Shown here: piece by piece, positions 46,901 through 58,308 of the stretch | How the letters are laid out: each line of letters starts with the position of its first letter | Numbering within the stretch: the first letter of the stretch is position 1 | Assembly: GCA_034509735.1 (NCBI GenBank) | Contig: JACGWO010000013.1 | Span: 9,134,136 to 9,198,135 of the forward strand | DNA length: 64,000 nucleotides | From: Sesamum alatum | Taxonomy: Eukaryota; Streptophyta; Magnoliopsida; Lamiales; Pedaliaceae | Reading direction: 5' to 3' | Program-made: the position numbers and the translations under genes | The notes under the pieces: model-generated | Told to the model about the DNA's origin: nothing | Databases searched by the model: none | What the model saw: the letters and a program-made list of their open reading frames with translations, nothing else

Positions 46901-49900
46901 CTCGAGTGTCCTATAGAGACTTGCACTAAGTATTGCATTCACTGGGTGAGTGCCGAGTTTCATCGGTGCCAAACGTGGGTCGTCTATGCAATTTTAGTGG
47001 GTTAGTTGGCAAAGTAGTCGACTGACTGAACTGACTCTCGAGAATCGTCATATGGAAGCCTTGGAGGCTTGGTCGGTATGACTGGAATTCTCGACTCCCC
47101 GATAGTACGGGATTAGTCCTCGGACTTGAGGAATCATGGCAGTCGCTTGCATATGAAGGTTGTATCTTGGATTTGGCGAGAGGTGACCATGTCTTTGATA
47201 TGGTCATTATAAAGCCTTGTCCAGGGCAGTCGGAGTATGTAGTGAGGACGGTGGATTCCAAGATAGAATCTGTCCCCTGTCAGTATTTGACAGCTATGTC
47301 TCCTATGCGCTCTAAGATGGTTTCGACTCATTAAGTCTACGGCCGTAGTGATTGGTCGAGTAGGGAATGGTTCCCTAGGCCGATCCATAGAGTAAACGCG
47401 TCTCGAGTTTGTAGCATAGTTGCCTAGTCCAGGATGGGAACCGACACCCAATTCCATGCCCTAGACTAAGGCCGGGAGATGGTTGACAAAGGACTATACC
47501 TGTATGAAATTCGGAGCCTAAATGTTCACGCCAACATTCACCTAGTCTCTAGTGCCATGGACCGTTACTAGACGGCCACCTATGGTAACGGGCATTTCTG
47601 ATTAATGGTAAATCAGAAATAATTAATTAAATTGGATTTAATTAATCAATTGTGTTGGACATAAGCCCAAGTCTAGCTGAGGGTGAACCTAAAGAGTCAC
47701 ACACAAATCACTATGGAAGTAGTGGAATTAATTTGGAATTAATTCTGGAAGAAGTGAATTAATTTAATTGGATTAAAGTAATTCAAGGAGAATATAAATG
47801 ATGGGATCATTTATTGGAAAAATCCATTGGATGGATGGCCCAAGAATTAATTAATTGGATTAATTAATTTTGGGCTCAATACCTTTAAATTAATTGGATT
47901 AATTTATTGGGTTTCGTTTAATTAATTGATTAGATCAATTAATTAGTGTTTGAGCTTATGTTTATTTAATTGGATTAAATGAACTTTTGGATTTCAATAA
48001 GGTTTAAAATTAATTGGATTAATTTAAAATCCATGGATCACTTAATTTAATTTGATTAAATCAAGACCGATCAAAACCGGTCCATGACTTGAAATCAAAG
48101 CTCAAAGGTTTGATGCAAGTTTAAGAGGAGTTGAAAGTCCTCCATGTAAGCAATGATGTGGCTCCATGTAAGCAATGACGTGGCTTGCCGTGATGGCTAG
48201 GTGGTCCACATATTGTGCTAACATGGTTGGAGGTTGAGCATAAGTTGTGCATTAGTGTGTAGGTGTTTTGGAAACTACCTACAACTACACAACACATGTA
48301 TACACTTTTGATCTTCCTAACTTGCTCTCCCTAGCACACAAGCCACGAAAATTTCTAGCCTTTTCTCCTTCTTTTGAGTTCTCTTTGAATTGGATTCAAA
48401 ATGAGAACATGAGAAATACGTATACACTAATTAATAGTGTAATACGTTTTTCGTTTCTTCCTTGATCTAGCTTCTACCTAGCAGTAGATCTAGATTTACT
48501 TCCATTGCTGTGGTGTGGACAAATTAGAGGGGTTCTAATTTGAATCCTAAGGTGAACGGAAAAGGAACGAAAAGAGAATCAAAGCTTGTTGCCGTTGTAC
48601 ATGTGAAACGAAAAAGGTATGTTTCTATTTAAATTATTGTACCTTTTTGTTTCCTCCTCTAGCCACATGTTCAGGCATATTTTTATGTATGTTATTATGC
48701 TTTCGAATACACCGAACGCCCGGGAATTCAAAGGGAACACCCCTTTGAAATCGTTTTAATTTTTTTTTATTTTACGCTTCCGCCACGTTCCCGGGCCGTA
48801 CCGATTCTTTCAAAAATGGCCTTCCTTAATGGATTTGTTGAGGAAGAGATCTATATGGATCAGCCGGAGGGTTTCACATCTGTTGGGGAAGAGCAGAAGG
48901 TCTGCCATCTCCAAAGGTCCATCTATGGTCTCAAACAAGCTTCCCGAAGTTGGAATATCCGTTTTGATGAAGTCATACGGGGTTATGATTTCATCAAGAA
49001 CGAGTTTGACCCTTGTGTATACAAGAAGGTCAGTGGGAGCTCAGTTGCGTTCCTAGTGCTTTATGTGGACGACATCTTACTCATTGGGAATGATGTAAAG
49101 ATGTTAGGTGACACTAAAGCATGGTTGTCCACACAATTCTCCATGAAGGATTTGTGTGATGCTTCCTACATCCTATGAATCAAGATTATCCGGGATAGAT
49201 CTAAAAGGATGTTAGGAATGACCCAAACCTCGTATGTTGAGAAAGTCTTGAAGAGATTCAAGATGGAAAACTCCAAACGAGGATTCCTTCCTATGAGGCA
49301 TGGGGTTAAACTGTCCAAGAAGCAGTCTCCTAAGACTGATGAGGAAGTTAGAAGGATGTTGGACATCCCCTATGCTTCAACCGTAGGCAGCATACAGTAT
49401 GCTGTGCAGTGCACAAGGCCCGATATTGCTTTCGCTTTGAGCGTTACGAGCAGATATCAAGCTTGTGCCAGTGAGGCTCACTGGACTGCAGTCAAGACCA
49501 TTCTTAAGTACCTGAGAAGGACTAAAGATATGTTCTTGGTTTACGGTGGTGGAGAGTTGATTCAGGAAGGCTACAGCGATGCTAGCTTCCAGTCTTATGA
49601 GGATGATGCCAAGTCTCAATCTGGGTTTGTATTCAGGTTGAATGGTGGTGTGCTGGCTTGGAAAAGTTCCAAGCAGGATACTACAGCTGATTCCACCACG
49701 GAAACTGAGTACATAGCGGAGCAGCTAAGGAGGCGGTTTGGATAAAAAACTACATCCAAGAGTTGGGTGTAGTGCCTAGCATTGCCGAGCCAATAGTTAT
49801 CTTCTGTGATAACAACGGGGCTATAGCGCAAGCGAAGGAACCGAGATCTCATCACCGATCCAAACACATTCTTAGACGCTACCATCTGCCTAGAGAGATG

Positions 49901-50040
49901 GTGGGAAGAGGTGACGTTCGGATGGACCGAGTCACATCGGCAGAAAATACGGCAGATCCGCTGACCAAGTCAGTGTCGCAGATTGCTCATACTCAGCATC
50001 TTGGGAAGATGGGTTTGAGGTTCATGAGTGATTGGCTTTA
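43926..50040 (+). pseudogene. gag-pol: Ty1/copia gag-pol, element C, split and mutated
   Basis: Starts at the ATG of MSKNPLSMIMETNKFNGTNY. In order: Gag capsid region, CCHC zinc knuckle (about 44713-44757), protease DTG region (about 44820-44860), integrase zinc region (about 45225-45345) and core, RT, RNase H. Defects seen: an extra base near 44280; TAG at 45439-45441 where A and B have CAG (Gln) in the integrase; a solo LTR at 46611 directly after the RT block DVKT, with the gene resuming at AFLNG near 48818; TGA at 49176-49178 where A has Gly; and a roughly 11-base loss near 49715 in RNase H. YVDD is intact at 49062-49073. Same family as A but clearly diverged, with a shorter integrase C-terminal linker. 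Confidence 0.92.
46611..48812 (+). mobile_element. Solo LTR inside the RT of element C, TSD AAAAC/AAAAT
   Basis: TGTTAGAATAAGTGACCAG...GTACCGATTCTTTCA, 2202 bp. The left duplication AAAAC (46606-46610) faces AAAAT (48813-48817). In A the uninterrupted sequence is 'gaaaacggcc', so the right copy has a C to T change at a CpG. Its last 670 bases match the fragment at 10599-11270. Confidence 0.9.
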
Positions 50041-50056
50041 GGGTCAAGTGGGAGAT
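50041..50056 (+). other. Polypurine tract, element C
   Basis: GGGTCAAGTGGGAGAT immediately before the TGTTAG start of the 3' LTR; same form as in A. Confidence 0.85.
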
Positions 50057-52293
50057 TGTTAGAATAGGGTGACCGGAAAGCCAATTAGATTGGTCTTGAT
50101 GTATTCTATTTATGACAATGCCATTGTAATTGTGATATTCTTATATGAATAAAGTGAGTATTCATGTTTAGCAGTTCCATTTGTTGTGCTCGCTATTTAT
50201 GTTTATTCCATTTAACATCACAACAAAGCCCACAGGCCAAACGAACAACCCATGTAGTTGGGCTGCGCACTGGATGGCAGCTATGAAACTAACTTCTAAA
50301 GGTTAGGTCTGAAATGTTCCAAGTCGAGGACCTTGAGACAGGGCATCAAGAGTCCTATACAGACTTGCACTAATGATTGCATTCATTAGATGAGTGCCGT
50401 GTTTCATCGGCGACAGACGTTGGACGTCTATGAAATATTAGTGGGTTAGTTGACAAGGATGTCAACTGACTGAACTGACTCGCGGGAATCGTAATATGGA
50501 AGCCTTGGAGGCTTGGTCGGTATGACTGGCATTCCTGGCTCCGATAGTACGAGATTAGTCCTCGGACTTGAGGAATCATGGCAGTCACATGCATATGATG
50601 GCTGTATCTAGCATCGTGCAAGAGATGTCTGTATCTGGGATACGTTCATCATAGGACTTATACAGTGTAGTCGGAATATGTATTGAGGACGGTGGATTCC
50701 AAGATAGGATCCGTCACCTGTCAGTATATGACAGTCGAGTCTCCTATGCGCTCTGAGACAGTTTAAACTCTTATAAGTCTGTGGCCACAGCGATTGGTCG
50801 AGTAGGGAATGGTTTCCTACGTCGATCGATAGAGTAAACGTGCCTCGAGTTACTGAGCATAGTTGTCTAGTCCAGGATGGGAACCGACGCCCAATTCCAT
50901 ACCCTAGACTTAGACCAGGAGACGGATGATGGAAGGACCGTACTCGTATGGAACTCGGGAGCCTAAATGTTCACGCCAACACTCACCTAGTCTCTAGTGC
51001 CATGGACCGTTGCTAGACGGCCACCCATGGCGACGGGCGTTTTTCTGATTAATGGTTAATCAAAAAAATAATTAATTAAATTGGATTTAATTGATCAATT
51101 GTGTTGGACACAAGCCCAAGTCTAGCTGAGGGTGAACCTAATGAGTCACACACAAATCACTTTGGATTTGGCGGAGTTAATTTGGAATTAATTCTAGAAG
51201 AAGCGAATAAATTTAATCGGATTAAATTTATTCAAGAGATAAAATAAATGATTGGATCATTTATTTAGAAATCCATTTGATGGATGGTCCAAGAATTAAT
51301 TAATTGGATTAGTTAATTTTTTTTGGACTAAGGACCTTTAAATTAATTGGATTAATTTATTGGGTTTTGACTAGAATAGTTGATTGGATCAATTATTCTT
51401 AATTTGAACTTATGTTTATTTAATTGGATTAAATAAATAATTGGGATTCAATTGGATTGAAATTAGTTAGATTAATTAATTCCCAATGGATACATGTTTG
51501 GACTTTATTTAATTTGATTAAATACAAGTCCAAAAACCATGAAGGTCCAAGTCCATTTTTTCATGCAAGTTGAAGCTAGTTAAGGAGGAGTTTCAACTCT
51601 GCCACATATGAACATGATGAGCACGAAAATTTGCTGATTTGTGGGTGGTTTTCTCTTGCTATCATGTGTAGTGGATGTGCTAGAAGTGTGTGTACGTGGA
51701 AGTTGCCTTGGAGGTTACTTATGTAGGTGGTTTTTGAACACTATATTCCACATACACAAAACTACTTTGCTAGACACAATTCACTTAACTTGCTTCACTT
51801 TTTGCTGGAGTTTTTTAGCCAAATACTCTCTGAAAATTCTCTCTTTTAGTGTTCATACTTCTTAGAGAAGATTGAACAAAAACATTACAAGGTACACTAA
51901 TCGATAGTGCTTTCTTTGGAATTGTTTCTTCTTCTTTGTTTCTAATTTCTATCTAGCAATAGAGTAGAAATAAATCCATAGTGCGGTGTGGAACGCATTA
52001 GAGGAGTTCTACGTTGAGCTCTCAAGTGGACGAACGAAGAAAGAAAAGAAAGGAACAACGCACGAACCCGTTCTACATAAACGAACAAAGGTTGGTTTCC
52101 TTTTTACATTTTTGTATAACTTTCTTCTTCTCCTTTTAAGCCACATGTCCAGCATATTTTATTTTGTTGTTTATGCTTTGACAAACACCGAACGCCCGGG
52201 AACTTCAAAGGGAACACCCCTTTGAATCCGGTTTAAATTATGTCTTAAATTTACGTTTTTACGCTTCCGTTGCGTTCTCGGGCCGTACCATGT
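50057..52293 (+). mobile_element. 3' LTR of element C, with altered terminus
   Basis: Very similar to 39700-41947, but it ends GGCCGTACCATGT instead of GGCCGTACTCGATTCTTTCA. The canonical CA end is missing even though the ATCCT duplication follows directly. Confidence 0.88.
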
Positions 52294-52490
52294 ATCCTCG
52301 GTCGAAAGAGGTCATCCCTAGGCTCTTAAACCGCATTTCGCATTACGAATCAAAAGTCAAGTGGGCCGATGAGCATGTGGCTAAAATGCAAGAAGTTGTC
52401 CTTCACCACCAACGTCGTCTTCCTTGGGCTTTGGTTTGTTTAGCGCTAACCGTTCTGATCTTCTTGTTTCTTATGTCATTAGCTATTTGA

Positions 52491-53082
52491 GGACTGATGT
52501 TGGATGCACTGCAAACACAATTAGTTAGTTGGTAATTATGTGTATAAGTTAAGGCTTCGGTTTAGTTTGGTGTGTTTCGCGCTACCTGTGTTTGGCTAAA
52601 ATAGAATAGTATTGTTGTAATTCTTATGTGCTTCACTATTCGGTTAGGGTCTTTTATGTATGTTGTGACCCGATTCGTTTAGCTACGTGGATGTTCCATT
52701 TTATCTGATACGATATAAAATGCCGTTTTCGACAGTTTATGTTGCTGTGTAACGACCCCCTCCTATTTCGAACGCTATTATATTTTCACTTTGTTGTAAA
52801 TTGAAAAGCTTATGAGTCACTAATTTGACTCATATTCAGGTTTGTCTTAATACCATCATACCTGCCATAAAGTAATGTCTCACCAACCTCCACTTTTTAT
52901 AGTGATGATGCCGCTCAACAACCACAAACATTTACCATAGTTTCCTGGATGTCTCCACAATTCTCACTTCTCTATATATATGCCCCCACACCGTTTGTAC
53001 TTCTAAAATCTCACCTCACCACCTGGAGGTAGTAGGTAAAAGATCTGCTCTCCAAGAGACCATTTATTCCACTACTGTTACC
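52491..53082. other. Intergenic sequence, putative promoter of SANT-like pseudogene 1
   Basis: AT-rich host DNA downstream of the GRF gene. TATATATA at about 52973-52980 ('ctctatatatatgccccc') lies about 105 bases before the ATG at 53083 and is a plausible TATA box. Nothing else supportable. Confidence 0.5.
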
Positions 53083-55790
53083 ATGTTTCCTCCTCAAGAA
53101 CACTACTTTTACCAACGATACTTCACCAAAGAGATGGACAACACCTTTGTTAGTGCACTTGTAGCCAACCTTTCTCGACCGGAAGATGCCGAAATGCATA
53201 ACTTCATTTGGGGGCGCTTGTAGCAGCGCAGCGTGCCGTGGACAGACGCTGGGGCATGCGTCTGGCGTATCGGTGTGGCGTGGAATGGGCCCGGCACCTG
53301 AGAGACATACATGCTACGTTTGGCTAGCTAATCAAACAACCGGGGGTGATCTGGATCCCAGAATGGCACCAACTTTGGGCCTATGGGGATACATGTGATG
53401 ACATAGGAATGTGAAAGATTGTGGATCGTCCCAGGAAATAGCGCGAATGCGGAAGCGTGGTATAAAATTGAATACAAAAAATTGAAGCATGCTTAGATAA
53501 AATAAATAAACACGTTCAAGGGGTGTGCCCTTGAACTTTCCCGGGTGTTCGGTGTATCTCATGATATTAAAGAACATAAATAAATCATGGAGGCCATAGG
53601 ATTAAAAATAAAAGGAACGAAATATTAAATCAAAACCTACCGATTGTCGTTTTCGTCTTCTAACTGCTACTCGCGTTGTTCCCCGATTTGCTCCAAGTCT
53701 CGTTCTTGAGACTCTCCAAATAGTAACACGCAATCCACCCACGTATCTTGCACGTCGTGCTAGCGAATGAACAAGTATAATATTGGAGAGGATGAATTAA
53801 TAACACGTTATTAATTAACGGAATTAATTCTCCTTTTGATCTAATGTTCCAAGAACAAAAGAATCAAAAAGTATTTTCTTGAGAGTGAGAGAGAGGGGGG
53901 CGGACGAGAGAAGGGAGAGAGGGAGCCGAGTTTGTGTGTGTTGTGTGTGTGCTGGAATTTCATCACTCTTCAAATAGTGAAACACTAGGACTATATATAT
54001 ATAGAGGAGGAGTTTAATCCTTTTTAAACTCCAACTCTAAAGAGGTCTATTTTGACTAGGATTTTGACCTAGTCAAAGTCCTAGTCAAAGTAGTATTTGA
54101 CCTAGTCAAATTAATCCTAGCCATCCATCTCTCCCTTTCAATCTCGACCATTAATTTAATCTAATGGAATATTTAAATCCTATTAAATATTCCAAAGGCC
54201 AAATAAATAAATATAATAAATTATAAATATTTATTCTAGGCCTATTAAATTAATCCTCTAATAAATCTAATTTATTAGATTAATTCCTTTTATCAAATAA
54301 TAAGAATTAATTCTCCAAGAAAATAAAGGACCCGATTAAATCCTATTTAATCATTCCTTTTCTGCAATATTTAATTCTAAATTAAATACTTGATGTGTGT
54401 GGATTGTGTGTGACTCTTTAGGTTCACCTTTCAGCTAGACTTGGTCGGATTTCCTAGAATCCGTCCGCTACCATGGGTGGCCATCTAGCAACAGTCCATG
54501 GCACTAGGGACTAGGTGAAATATCGGGGCTGAACATTTAGGCTCTAACAGTACATTTGTCCTTCTGTCTACGGTCTCACCACTTAGGGTCTAGGGCACGA
54601 AAAATGCAGGTACCCATTTTGGACCTAAGTGTCGGTCTGTCCTTACTAAACGCCGCAAGGGAAACCTTCCCTTCTGTTCAGTTACTGTGGCCATAGATTT
54701 TAGGGACAAGACACAGAGCATACGTGAGACTCAACTGTCAATGCCTTTTGACAGGAGACAGATCCTTTCTTGAAAACTACTGTCACTTTGTACACCAGAA
54801 CTGCACTAGATATGACTTATGACTACTCAAGTGTTTCTTGGCAATCTCTCACCATATCTAAGATACAGACCTGATATACGGGTAAACTCAGCAGTTCCTC
54901 AAGTCAAAGGACTTGACCTGTACCGTTGGAACCGGGAATACACGTCATACCTTGCTGACCCTACTCAAGGTCCTCCATAAGACGGTTCCCGCTAGTCACC
55001 TCAGTCAGCTGCTCCCTAGCAGGCTAACCTACTAACACTGCTTAGACGACCTTCGTCACCTGTCGATGAAATACGACAGCAGATGCTTAGTGCAAGTCTC
55101 AAGGGGAATCCCGGTACCCATTTTCGAGATTCCTTGACTTGGAGATTTTCGGACTGATTCGGCGGGACTGATTTCATGGACCTACCTCCAAGCGTAGTCC
55201 CAGTCCCCGAAATAGGTTTTCAATCCATGGGCTTTGTTTGCATAGTGAACAGATAGATATAAAGCAGTAAAGTGAACGCAAACAAAGTAATGCCAGAATG
55301 AATTTCACTTCTTTATTCATTAATAGTTTATCAAAATACTGAAATTGTATAGACATAGGTTACATTTTGCCCGCCAAGATTGGCTACATGGTCACCTATT
55401 CTAACAGAATGGTCGTATTTAAACTTTCGAGTTTACCACCACATTGTATTGTATACAATTTTTTTTATATATAATAAATGTAATGACCCCCTTACTTAAA
55501 CTTTTCAGGTTAAACTTTTTGCATTGGCATATCGATAGCGTCCGGAGCCGAAATTGAACTTGTTGAAGTTGTTTTTGGCCAACCTGAAAATGAAAATGAT
55601 AAACCTATTGACAGCGTGTGTATAACCAGCCTCTCACGGGACATGCTGAGGTCTCAATGTCGCCACCGGAATATGATGATTCAACAGGGTCTAGTCTGAA
55701 CTAATGAGTCCCCGAGGCTTTCCCATTTCCAACCAATATTCCACCCATGAACCCTAAACAAGCTTGGTAGAACTATGTTGCTATGACCTG
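53083..55790 (+). pseudogene. Myb/SANT-like gene 1, broken by a solo LTR
   Basis: Relic of a plant gene of the Myb/SANT-like DNA-binding family (like Pfam PF12776), proteins thought to bind DNA through a trihelix/Myb-type fold. It starts MFPPQEHYFYQRYFTKEMDN, matching the family's 'RWT.EMD..F...LV' opening. A frame change in the G-run near 53210 is followed by RRWGMRLAYR and then KQPGVIWIPEWHQLW, equivalent to PGMVWNRN in gene 2. A stop (TAG) lies in HATFG-stop-LI. Exon 1 ends at GAATG (53407-53411), exactly where the solo LTR inserted. After the LTR there is an intron (55412-55508, GT...AG), then exon 2 with RPEPKLNLLKLF, another TAG, a frame change and a tail 'QPENENDKPID'. I am confident of the family and not of the exact limits. 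Confidence 0.62.
53412..55406 (-). mobile_element. Solo LTR of the A family, minus strand, TSD GAATG
   Basis: Starts TGAAAGATTGTGGATCGTCCC and ends GGTCACCTATTCTAACA, 1995 bp. GAATG at 53407-53411 is repeated at 55407-55411. The inverse W-box cluster (54043-54115) and TATA box (around 53990-54003) match LTR1. Inserted into the exon-intron boundary of a Myb/SANT-like pseudogene. Confidence 0.92.
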
Positions 55791-57438
55791 TAGGGCTATT
55801 TTATGTAAAAATGTCCTGGAACTTGATCCTAAGTTGAAGGTATTAAGTGTTTAATTGCAAATGATCACGTTTTGTTATATCGTATGTATGTTTTGTAACA
55901 TAACCAAGAATTATAACGCTTCACCAACCCAGTAGTCATTGTGGATTAAAATGTAAAAAAGCCACTCTCATAATATAATTCATGTTAACATGAAAACCAG
56001 TACAAATAATCCCCCAAAATGGTGTGTACTAAATCCATCTTGATATCAATATAGTGGTCTCGATGCAAAGGTGACGACAAATTCAATCTTTCATTTCGTA
56101 TATAACAAAATATATGCCTTCATCGATTTGCCGTGCTATGGTCTACGTTCTAATGGGAATTGGACACTACATTACTTCCTCAGAAAAAGTATTCACCCGC
56201 ATTCTCTAGTTGGAAGCTTCATTCTTAATAAGTATTAAACCCAACTGTAATCAAGTTACAACTTTCATCGGAGCTCTCTAGTGTTTAGTGACTTTTGCCT
56301 GTAATAGGATATACGTGATGAACATTGTGTTACGTCATTACATTGTGTTACGTCATTACATTGTGTTGACACAAATTAGTTATTTCACATGTGTATGTAC
56401 TTGTCATCTTGGTACAATGTTTATACAGAATTTTTGTATGACCGAAATGGATCGTCACATAAAAAATAATTGTGTGTGAAATTATATTTATACGAACAGT
56501 TTAATGTTTTCTTTAAATGCAAGGAAATTTTTTTATGTTAACTAACTAATACTTGTAAATCCGTTGACATGAGTGAATGTCTTTTTATTTTCAATTTCGA
56601 CTACTTATAACCAGATTAAGAATGGCACTTATGTTATAAAGAAATCCACATAATGCGTGATGTTATTTAGCCAAAGCTATATAAAACTTGGTATTTATAG
56701 ATGAAAATGTATAACCACTCTATACATACAAGTCACAAAAAAATCAAAACTGTATAGAATCAAGGATGAATTTGAAAAGGTAAATAAGAGGTAACTCATT
56801 ACTCAGCCACATCAACAAACTTCACATACCATCTGATTGTTGCTCTTGGTAGGTACGGAATAATTTTGCATACATCTCTTTTCTACATTTTGTTCAGTCA
56901 TTATCCTTTAATGGAAATGACATACAACCACAACACCCTTCCATTTACTTTGTAGGTACAACGTAATTATCACTCCAAATTATTCACTCAGCACTACAGA
57001 TTTTCATTTGGCCCAAAACCACCCTTTTGTTCCCCTACTCAGCTATAGAATATTAGGTGCCTAGGTAAAACAAAATTGGATGAGCTATATGTGATTGCTT
57101 CCTGGCGTTAGTCGTTGATGAATGTAGGAGATGATGATTGTCATTGTCAATTTAATTACCCCTTATCCACCACCCTGTACACCATCTACATCATATTAAA
57201 CTATCACAATTCATTACTGAACCTCATGCATAATAGCATATAGTAAATACGAGATGCCATTTCCTTCATAAATCACTTCTCAGCATTAACTACGCATCAT
57301 GTACTTTCTCATTCTGCACTTATAAATACGGGTCTTCACCTTGCAAACTCCACTCCATGAATACCACCTTCCATATTGAAAAATATAGGTGCACGTATTT
57401 TGCCACTCACAACACTTACATTGATCCTACCCTAAGAC
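55791..57438. other. Intergenic sequence with putative promoter of SANT-like pseudogene 2
   Basis: AT-rich host DNA without a supportable gene. It contains the 18-bp tandem repeat at 56322-56367. 'cttataaatacggg' (TATAAATA at 57321-57328) lies 111 bases before the ATG at 57439 and is a plausible TATA box. Confidence 0.5.
56322..56367. repeat. 18-bp tandem repeat with TTACGTCA cores
   Basis: ACATTGTGTTACGTCATT at 56322-56339 and 56340-56357, then a partial third copy. Each full copy holds TTACGTCA, the inverse of TGACGTAA, a known bZIP/TGA-type binding core. No gene start is close, so a regulatory role is only possible. Confidence 0.6.
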
Positions 57439-58308
57439 ATGTGGCCTGGTGGTTTCTATTAACAACAACAGGATTTCTACTGCTCTCGCTGGACTGAGGA
57501 TATGGAACACACTTTTGTCCATTCCTTGATCGAGCTTCATAAAGCGGGGATTTTTCGCCTCGGTGAAGAGAATTTTGATGCAATTTGTTCCGCCCTTCAG
57601 GACGTGAATTGAAAGCATAACTAAAAGGTTGTTTATACCTGGGCGAAGACCTGTGTTGACACTTTGAAACAGCGTTGCGATGTTTTCCTCTGGGTCGTAG
57701 CCCGACCAGGCATGGTGTGGAACAGGAATCTTAGGTTTCTTGTAGTTGAAGATCGCATCTGGAAAGCAATGTGCCAGGTTGGTTCAGTCGTACACCAAAT
57801 AAAATTTTTTTCGCCAATTTCCAGTCAAAATCCCATTGCCATTGTGTTGCCATATTTTAAGGAATATTTTAACCTTTTTTTACCATATGATGCAGGAGAG
57901 AAAGAAAGCTAAGTGGTACATCAATTCGTACAAGGACATGTACGAGGAGTTATGTATGCTTTTTTGTGACAGGGATGACGATGCCAACAATGATGTCGTC
58001 GCACAGCCCATCAATTTGAACGCACCCCCACCGAACGAGGCGATTTGTGACGTATCTCCCCAAGAAAACATTAACAAAGATGGTCATCACCATGTTGTGC
58101 TATATCTGATAGCTCCGACTCATTATCCTCTCTTTGGGGTTACATAGAGGAATTTTTGGGGTCGGGCAGTGATGCGGATTCAGTATTACCTTCGTCGGGT
58201 ATTCCCGCGTCTATCTCTAAGAAAAAGGGGATCATGCCGCAGTCCCCACCCAGCTTTCACTTGGTTGGAGGAAATAGTTCCTTGGCCTCGAACCCCACCC
58301 CTAAAAAC
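57439..58308 (+). pseudogene. Myb/SANT-like gene 2, truncated by element E
   Basis: Second member of the Myb/SANT-like family, better preserved. Exon 1 (57439-57777) reads through FYCSRWTEDMEHTFVHSLIE, the domain start, to CVDTLKQRCDVFLWVVARPG and VVEDRIWKAMCQ. A GT...AG intron (57778-57895) leads to exon 2 with SYKDMYEELCMLF, an Asp/Asn-rich stretch and, after a one-base frame change near 58146, a Ser/Pro-rich tail beginning EEFLGSGSDADSVLP. Three stops in exon 1 (TAA 57460-57462, TGA 57610-57612, TAA 57622-57624) each fit a C to T change in a Gln or Arg codon. The gene is cut at 58308 by the LTR of element E; its end lies beyond that element. These proteins are expanded in plants and partly derived from Harbinger-type transposons; its role is unknown. 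Confidence 0.72.

Larger units (their letters stand above)
39700..52293 (+). mobile_element. Copia element C, TSD ATCCT, inserted in a GRF gene
   Basis: 5' LTR 39700-41947, primer site 41949-41960, leader to 43925, gag-pol 43926-50040 with a solo LTR nested at 46611-48812, polypurine tract 50041-50056, 3' LTR 50057-52293. ATCCT at 39695-39699 is repeated at 52294-52298, and removing the element restores the GRF reading frame. By eye the two LTRs differ at only a small share of positions, so insertion is fairly recent compared with E. Confidence 0.92.
39319..52490 (+). pseudogene. GRF zinc-finger gene split by copia element C
   Basis: A plant GRF-type zinc-finger protein gene, about 142 codons without the insertion. 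Exon 1 (39319-39519) starts MSGQNGQSVD and contains HTCKCGDEVLLRTP and NPGRRFRGCPG, the hallmark of GRF fingers. A GT...AG intron (39520-39663) joins it in phase to exon 2 (39664-39699), which would encode the FQ-x-VDP block. The gene resumes after the ATCCT duplication at 52299 with RSKEVIPRLL, a predicted coiled coil and a C-terminal membrane segment (LALTVLIFLFLMSLAI), stop at 52488-52490. This order is typical of the plant family, whose function is poorly known. Two conserved Trp codons are TAG (RTP-stop-TN; FQ-stop-VD), and the last zinc-ligand Cys seems to be Tyr (SYYGTF). The gene is therefore dead even without the insertion. Confidence 0.82.

Noticed and set aside
57427..57618. Minus-strand frame over SANT-like gene 2
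   Set aside because: It is the shadow of the plus-strand exon, which carries the recognisable domain, splice sites and upstream TATA box.
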